From Auanema rhodensis (taxonomy: Eukaryota; Nematoda; Chromadorea; Rhabditida; Rhabditidae): 64,000 nucleotides of DNA. The notes below the pieces were generated by a model that had not been told where the DNA came from, ran no database searches, and was given only the letters and a program-made list of their open reading frames with translations. The stretch covers positions 11,904,001 through 11,968,000 of the forward strand of contig OZ059899.1 of NCBI GenBank assembly GCA_964057225.1, in the 5' to 3' direction. A program made the translations under genes and the position numbers. This document shows positions 58,630 to 64,000 of this stretch, in pieces; position 1 is the first letter of the stretch; each line of letters starts with the position of its first letter.

Positions 58630-60673
58630 GGCTTACTCCTTAAATGAAATGGAACAGTATCTTAAAACGTTCGTTATTTAAAAAGAAGGAAAAACAAAGA
58701 AAAAATATGAAGCGAGATGAAACTTAATGAAAAAATCGATGAAAGCAGAAAATAAAATACCGCACAGAGGCGTTAAAGAAGTTTATGTGACTCATATGAA
58801 TCGAGAAACTATGGTTGCAATTGGTAATGATATGAAACAATCTTCCAAATTAGAGTTAAAGAAATTGGAATGATGTGTAAGCAAAATGAACCAAGCAGAT
58901 TCAAGTGCGCAATACACTGGCTGATTGCGCATCCAAAAGAAAAATTGCATCCAATATTTAATCCAAGTAAATTCAAGGAAAAGCTTATTGCAAAAATCAA
59001 TTTTTAAAGATGGTTGAAAGCAAAAAAATGTTTTTATTTGGACAAGAAAAACTAAAATAAAAAAGATAAAATAGCAAAAACGGATGAAGTATTATTATGA
59101 TTATGCGACTAAGAGGAATCGGCTCTAGGTTCTAAAGAGCTTCCATGGAGAAGAAAGGGGTGGAGAGGTTCGATTTTTGGAGGCCGCGCTTGTGGACCCT
59201 ATGGCACTCACACTAAACATAAGAAGACAATGATGGAGCTGAGTATTGACGATAACAACAGAAAAAATGCAAGTTAATGCCATAGAAGGAAATGTTTCGA
59301 ATGAGTTTCCGTTTTGTCCCTTTTCACCTAGAAAAATTCCTAACCCCGTAAATTGAATGCAAGCAAATATACAACGCAAAAACAAGAATCAAAAATCGAT
59401 TTAGCAACAACACTGGGTGAAAAGGGTTTCGAATAGCGCAGAGCGCACACAGCATGGCACATCAAATCAACATACACTTTTGATATATCCGATTACTCTT
59501 ACTGAATTATAAGTTCAAACTTTTTATGATCATCTTCCACATAAATTAGTTGATTAATGCAGCTAATTCCTAATGAGGAATTGCATTGCGTGATAATCAA
59601 AGAGGAGTAGTAGAAATTGATTTTGTATAGCCTGTTTAGTTACATATGAAGAGAAAAAAAAAGAAAGTTTATGTTTCAAAAAAATCTTATAGAATTATTC
59701 AGTTAACCTTGGACATATACCTTTGGTGAAACTTTTATTATTTTTAACGTCAACTAGCATTGGTTTTGTATTAATATCCCGTTGAATTCTGTTTCAAAAA
59801 GAAGAAAAAACAAATCGAAAATAAATAAATATAAGCAATCTTCATAAGGGGAACTCTAGATTGCACGACGCGTTTAGGCATGACACCGACTGCGCCCCCA
59901 CGACAGGAAAAATTAGCACCGCCCCTTTTAATGTGCGCTTCTTGCTCTAATTAAAATGAATCGCTATTATAAAAAAAAGTTACATCTGAACACTACTTGA
60001 GTTTGAACTCTCAATAATTATTTGATTCACGTAACTAAGCAATTTTTTTTGACTTTTTTCAATATTTTTTTTAAAAAATGAACATAATTTTTCTTATCTA
60101 GCTAATATTTAGAAAATTTATATATTTGGTATAAGATTTTATAATTCTAGTAACTTTGTTGAATAAACCAAATTGGAACAATATTGCTTCAATTAGCTGC
60201 TGCACTAATGCACTATAACAAATATTTAATTTTAAAAAAAAGCTTAGAGTTCCTACGTCCTGAATTATTTTATTTCTTAACATAAGATGAAATGAACATA
60301 TCATCGGTATTTAGATCTTAAATGCACATGAAATAATATTATTAATAAGAAACTATTTCTTCGTGTTTTTGAGATAATAATCCGAACGCATACTACCTAG
60401 AAACAGAAAAACAATTGTTTTCATATTAAACGGCTATTAGGAAAATAATATTTTCCGATAATAATATCATTGATGTTTTGGATACCAGTTCATTATACTA
60501 GTATTAGTACTCAAGAAAAAACTCTTGCCACGATTGGCCGATTTCCAAGAGTTGGATGTGCAAAAGGGGCGTGGCTACCACCATGATTGGTTGTTTTTTG
60601 GCGCCTTCAGTTGAATTAAAAGAATAATCCACCTTCTGTACCAAGGGTTGATTCCTTGCAAACATAACCAATT
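58630..60673. promoter_or_regulatory. 2-kb divergent region between ppk-1 (-) and ANP32 (+)
   Basis: Mostly AT-rich. GC-richer islands at 59875-59945 (tgcgccccca, caccgcccctttt) and 60530-60610 look like promoter cores; caccgcccctttt is a near inverted copy of aaaaggggcgtgg at 60562-60574. No credible ORF; an 86-codon minus-strand frame at 59125-59385 matches nothing. Confidence 0.5.
60532..60608 (+). promoter_or_regulatory. ANP32 proximal promoter: CCAAT boxes, GC box and E2F-like site
   Basis: GATTGG (inverted CCAAT) occurs at 60532-60537 and 60585-60590, GGGGCGTGGC (Sp/KLF-type) at 60567-60576, and TTTTTTGGCGCC (E2F-type) at 60594-60605. All lie 65-145 bases before the ATG at 60674. This dense cluster in AT-rich DNA fits a proliferation-linked promoter. 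Identity of the binding factors is inference from consensus sequences. Confidence 0.6.
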
Positions 60674-61587
60674 ATGTCTACATCGATGGAGGCTCGCTTA
60701 CAACTTGAACTCCGTGATCGTGATCCAGCCACTGTTGAGGATTTAATTCTTGATAACTGCTCTGATGGAAAAATCGTTGGACTCGATGACAAGCTAATCA
60801 ATTTGCAGGTATTATATGAGTTTCTTTGTGTTTTCAATTTATATCTTACAGACATTGAGTTTAATTTCTTGTGATTTGCACACTATCGAAGGACTTCCAG
60901 TACTCCCAGCCCTCACTAATTTAGATCTTTCCAACAATAACATTAGCGGTGGCTTGGATATTCTTGCTAAGAATTGCCCCAATCTTCTTCATTTAAATTT
61001 GGCTAACAATAAGTCTCTTTTTGTGAAGTTTGACTTTTTATCTTTTATTTATTCAGAATTTCTGACACCAGCATTTTCGAGTGCTTAAAAGGTAGCAAGC
61101 TTTGCGAACTCGAACTCTTCTCTAACAGTTTCGAGGGGGAGGATGCTTACAGGTTTGTCTGACAATTCTTTTTCGAATTATGGAAATTTTTTATAGAGAC
61201 AAGTTGTTCGCTTTAATCCCAAGTCTTCAAATTCTCGATGGCTGCGACGCTAAGGGAGATGAGGTTGAAGATCAACTTACTGATTCCGAAGGAGTTAGTT
61301 TTTCTTAAACTTCTGGTGGTTAGTGTTTTGTTATAGGAAGGTTCTGCTGGAGAAGACCTTTCTGACGAAGACGGATCCGAGGATGAAGGACCAGGATTGA
61401 GCTATTTGGACAACAGTCAATTGGTAACAAATAAACAATTTTTTTTTATTACTAAAACGAAAACGTGTAGGACGAGGATGAAACTGAAGACTATAATCCA
61501 GAAGAAGCAGAAAAGAGAGGAAAGAAGCGTGCTGCTGATGGAGAGAACTCTGATGAACCCCAAAGCAAGAAGGACGCCGATGAATAA
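60674..61587 (+). CDS. ANP32: Acidic leucine-rich nuclear phosphoprotein 32
   Basis: ANP32 proteins are histone chaperones and phosphatase regulators with an LRR domain and an acidic tail. The ATG at 60674 gives MSTSMEARLQLELRDRDPAT. LILDNCSDGKIVGLDDKLIN matches the first repeat. Further LRRs read TLSLISCDLHTIEGLPVLPA, LTNLDLSNNNISGGLDILAK and LLHLNLANNK, then ISDTSIFECLKGSKLCELEL. The LRR cap follows: YRDKLFALIPSLQILDGCDA KGDEVED (family DGxD). The tail is acidic (GEDLSDEDGSEDEGPG, DEDETEDYNPEEAEK) with a KRGKKR nuclear signal near the end and ends KKDADE, stop at 61585-61587. Length is about 230 residues over seven exons with introns of 43-50 bases. Promoter elements lie directly upstream. 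Confidence 0.93.
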
Positions 61588-62163
61588 GTCTGTATTTATA
61601 TTTGATCTTGTACTATTTCCGGTTTTGAATTTTTGTATCAGTTTTCTATGTTTTACACTGTGATGTCTTTGGCATCTCAGGTCTGCATATTCGATCTATA
61701 CGGTGGTTAATTCAATCTCTATTTTACGAGTTATATTAATCGTAATAAACATCTCTCACTTGTTTTTCTTTATATATATAAATGTAAAAAGTCATTCAAA
61801 TACTTTGAGAATGTAATGAAAGTTCCAAATATAATTGTGCTATATGGTAGTAGTGTTGCGTAGAAAATTTGCTGACCTGTATAAAGGCGTGGGATTGCGT
61901 CCTTTAGTCTTGGCGCCTTCGAATTTGCTCAACGAGGGGAGCAACTGTTCTGCCAATATTTCAAATCTTCTACCTTTTAGGTATGTTTATCGATTTTTTC
62001 TTAATTTAAAATACTTGATATAACTTGAATGTTAAATACATTTATATATATCCAATAAATCTTCACTTCTTATCTTCAATTATTTTTTTTGCTGCAAATG
62101 TATATTTTCATTGTTATATCTCTGCCTTTTCTTTAAAAGTATCTTATTTTTATTTAAATTAGG
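61588..62163. other. ANP32-MBD2/3 spacer with possible 5' exon
   Basis: A 576-base same-strand gap. An open frame from an ATG at 61844 (VVVLRRKFADLYKG...) reaches a donor TTTTAG/GTATGT at about 61980. It would join in phase to the MBD2/3 exon at 62163, adding about 47 residues. Alternatively it is promoter or leader: it contains TTGGCGCCTTC (61910-61920), identical to an 11-mer in the ANP32 promoter. AATAAA at 61743-61748 could end the ANP32 mRNA. Confidence 0.4.
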
Positions 62164-63009
62164 ATGGGGAGAAAGGCTTGCGATGAAGCCGCTGTTGGGC
62201 GAGCCCGACGTGGAAGACCGAGCAAGCATAAAAAAGATGACAACGTAACTAGAACTGGTTTCGATGGTCACTCAACCCCACCTTGGTAAGAACCACAATA
62301 TTTTTGCACTATAGGATATCCATTTAAGGAGAAAAACGGTATCAGTTTATAAACAGCCAGTAACACTCGTTATGACAACAAGTAAGGATACTAAAAGAGG
62401 TCCACAAGAAGATAAAATGAAAAAGACTACTAACAAATCCGAGTTTAAGCCCTTTCCAGTTTGTTTACCACTATTCTTCTTGTTTAATAATGATATGTTA
62501 GGTTTTATGGGCCAAATCCTTGGAAGGTTTATCTTCATGTACCCCACTTAATGTAGCTGACAAGGTATACTTATCATTGTACACATTTTGACAAAAAAAT
62601 TTAGTTGGATTTGAAAAAAGTCGAATATACTTCTGATCACTTACAAGTAGTTGGGAAGATGGATAAAGCATGTAACGTTATGGATGATGTATCAACGGCT
62701 GCTTCCCTATTTAATACTTTGCACAACCCATTGCAACCAGGGTTTGATTGACACATTTTGCCAGTTTATATCAAGATTTTGCAGAGCATTTGGACAAAAA
62801 GCCGATAAGGAAAAACTAGATAGTAATATTTGTTTACATGTAAATCCTGATCAGCCTATGCTAACGGTTTGAATTTTACTAGTTTGCATTGAACTTATTT
62901 TCACTCATTCTAGGCGATTACAATATCTTCCGAAGAAATTCTTCACCAAGAAAAGCGAGTGTTAGATGCTCGAAAACGTTTGCAAGAAGTACTGAAACAT
63001 TTTGGATAA
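62164..63009 (+). CDS. MBD2/3-type chromatin protein with an AT-hook in place of the MBD
   Basis: MBD2/3 proteins are NuRD-complex subunits. The ATG at 62164 lies one base after tttaaattag, an ideal trans-splice acceptor. Exon 1 reads MGRKACDEAAVGRARRGRPS followed by KHKKDD, with the AT-hook core RGRP flanked by basic residues. After an acceptor at ttaag (about 62330) it reads RKTVSVYKQPVTLVMTTSKD, equivalent to the MBD2/3 IRQTASIFKQPVTKV block. VLWAKSLEGLSSCT equals LFWEKRLQGLSA. The C-terminal coiled-coil region is conserved: MDDVSTAASLFNTLHNPLQP, NICLHVNPDQPMLTAITISS and EEILHQEKRVLDARKRLQEV, ending LKHFG, stop at 63007-63009. No methyl-CpG-binding domain is seen. Length is about 225 residues. 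An upstream exon (61844-61980) could extend it. Confidence 0.8.
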
Positions 63010-63270
63010 TAATTTACTTCAATTGGGTCTCTTACGCATATTCATATAATTTTGTAACATTTTGTATATATTGTTTGTATTCCTAACTTATTCGTGCACG
63101 TGTGCAGATAGTTCTGAACGTAGGTGCCAATTTTTTTATTGAATGTGACTTGTACATCACCCAATTTCCGTTCTTATATATAACTTGTTGTAATTTGTAA
63201 TAAATCCATCTTCTAAACGATCCACATATTATTTTACCGATTGTAAATAGAAAGCTGGTTGTTTTTATAA

Positions 63271-63320
63271 ACGTGAATGCACGTGATGTTTCACGTTACA
63301 CGTAGATGTAGAGTATATAA
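63271..63320 (+). promoter_or_regulatory. MSP-domain gene promoter: ACGTG/CACGT cluster and TATA box
   Basis: ACGTG at 63271 and 63281 (the latter within CACGTG, 63280-63285), and CACGT at 63292 and 63299, lie within 33 bases. TATATAA follows at 63314-63320, 43 bases before the ATG. The cluster resembles the phased TCACGT array at 51793. A functional role is inferred from position. Confidence 0.5.
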
Positions 63321-63362
63321 GCTCAAAAAGAAGTAATATTCATCATTTTCACACCAAGCGAA

Positions 63363-63820
63363 ATGGCCTCTGTTGAGCCAAAATGTGCCCAATTCCCAGC
63401 AAATGGTGGAGTTGTTTCCCTTACTGTTACCAACCCAACTGGAGACCGGCTAGCTTTCAAGGTACTTAGAGACTAAGACGACACCATTAACAAAGGTTGA
63501 GATTTAAGGTTAAATCTTCAAATAACGCTCTCTTCACAGTCGGACCAGTGTATGGATTTGTTAACCCTGGTGAAAATGCAACTATTCAAGTTACCAGCAA
63601 AGGACCTTTGACCAAGGAGGAGAAAAAAATTGTCCAGTTTATTAATGCTGCCGGAGTCTCCGATGCTGCTGTCGCTTTTAATGGAAAGACTCCTCAATCG
63701 TCTGTAACTGTTCAATGTGTCATGGAAACCGCTGCCCCAGCTCCAGCCCCTGAGCAAGATCCTAACATGCCACCTCCTGATGCAGGTGCAGTGGAACAAG
63801 GTCAACCAGAAGAAAATTAA
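63363..63820 (+). CDS. MSP-domain sperm protein (MSD/SSP-like)
   Basis: Small nematode sperm proteins with a major sperm protein (immunoglobulin-like) fold. The ATG at 63363 gives MASVEPKCAQFPANGGVVSL, then TVTNPTGDRLAFK. A 50-base intron follows, with in-phase junction to VKSSNNALFTVGPVYGFVNP, the conserved FKIKSSNN...VxPxxGFxxP core. The next strands are ENATIQVTSKGPLTKEEKKI and VQFINAAGVSDAAVAFNGKT. After the domain (about residue 112) comes a Pro/Ala/acidic tail (ETAAPAPAPEQDPNMPPPDA), ending QPEEN, stop at 63818-63820. Length is about 135 residues; canonical MSP is 127 and MSD/SSP proteins are about 107, so the tail is an addition. Likely expressed in the male germ line. Confidence 0.92.
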
Positions 63821-64000
63821 ATAATGGAATCAATGTCAGCAATGTAGAATTTAAAAATTTTGCAAAAGAAAAATAAAGTTTGCAAGCCACAATTTCAAAA
63901 TTATGCATCAAAGGATTTTAAAAAGATTTCCTTGATAACTCAAACCAGATTATATTATTCAAATTTTACTTGTTTTCAAAATTAGAAAACATACTAGAAT
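63821..64000. other. 3' end of MSP-domain gene and unassigned tail
   Basis: Plus-strand AATAAA at 63872-63877 lies 52 bases after the stop codon and is the likely poly(A) signal. Beyond it nothing is recognised before the window ends. Confidence 0.6.

Noticed and set aside
59125..59385. 86-codon minus-strand ORF upstream of ppk-1
   Set aside because: Hydrophobic low-information sequence without splice sites or family match; the region looks regulatory.
62347..62547. Minus-strand 66-codon ORF
   Set aside because: Antisense to MBD2/3 exons whose frame and family match are clear.

Overview
This is a eukaryotic, AT-rich window (roughly one third GC by eye). It carries many small multi-exon genes whose introns are mostly 43-60 bases long with GT...TTTNCAG borders. 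A major sperm protein (MSP) domain gene, a glutamate-gated chloride channel, a KRI-1/KRIT1 homologue, and upstream splice-acceptor-like sites a few bases before several start codons all point to a nematode, probably a chromadorean. I cannot place it to species. All gene models were assembled by eye from splice signals and protein-family resemblance; the spans run from start codon to stop codon and include introns.

Left part (1-25 kb) is gene-dense. In order it holds the 5' end of BCKDHB (-), ZC3H15/DFRP1 (-), an SFT2-type Golgi membrane protein (+), a Groucho/TLE N-domain-like Q/M-rich protein (+), ETFA (-), an unrecognised single-pass membrane protein (-), a secreted EF-hand protein (+), methylmalonyl-CoA epimerase (-), NDUFB7 (+), a HEAT-like nuclear protein (+), mitochondrial ClpX (-), a class I alpha-1,2-mannosidase (+) and a DEPDC1/LET-99-like DEP protein (-). 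Five of these are mitochondrial. Three (BCKDHB, ETFA, MCEE) lie on the same branched-chain amino acid to propionyl-CoA route, which feeds electrons to the respiratory chain where NDUFB7 works.

Middle part (25-37 kb) holds tubulin chaperone A (+), an FKBP15-like protein (-), a 6-kb gene-poor stretch with CT tracts and a 13-bp inverted repeat, and a GluCl channel gene (+).

The 37-51 kb region is one large gene, kri-1/KRIT1 (+), with a 7.4-kb intron full of GA/CT microsatellites. Another of its introns contains a complete opposite-strand gene for a GPI-anchored Ly6-type protein.

Right part (51-64 kb) holds an unrecognised multi-pass membrane protein (+) preceded by four TCACGT hexamers at exact 9-bp spacing, a gene-poor stretch with a MITE-like inverted-repeat element, type I PIP 5-kinase ppk-1 (-), ANP32 (+), an MBD2/3-type chromatin protein in which an AT-hook stands where the MBD would be expected (+), and an MSP-domain (MSD/SSP-like) sperm protein (+).

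I found no prokaryotic system, CRISPR array, complete transposon or convincing tRNA/rRNA gene. The most unusual items are the AT-hook MBD2/3 protein, the Ly6-in-kri-1 nesting, the phased TCACGT array, the degenerate FKBP15 and the MITE-like element.
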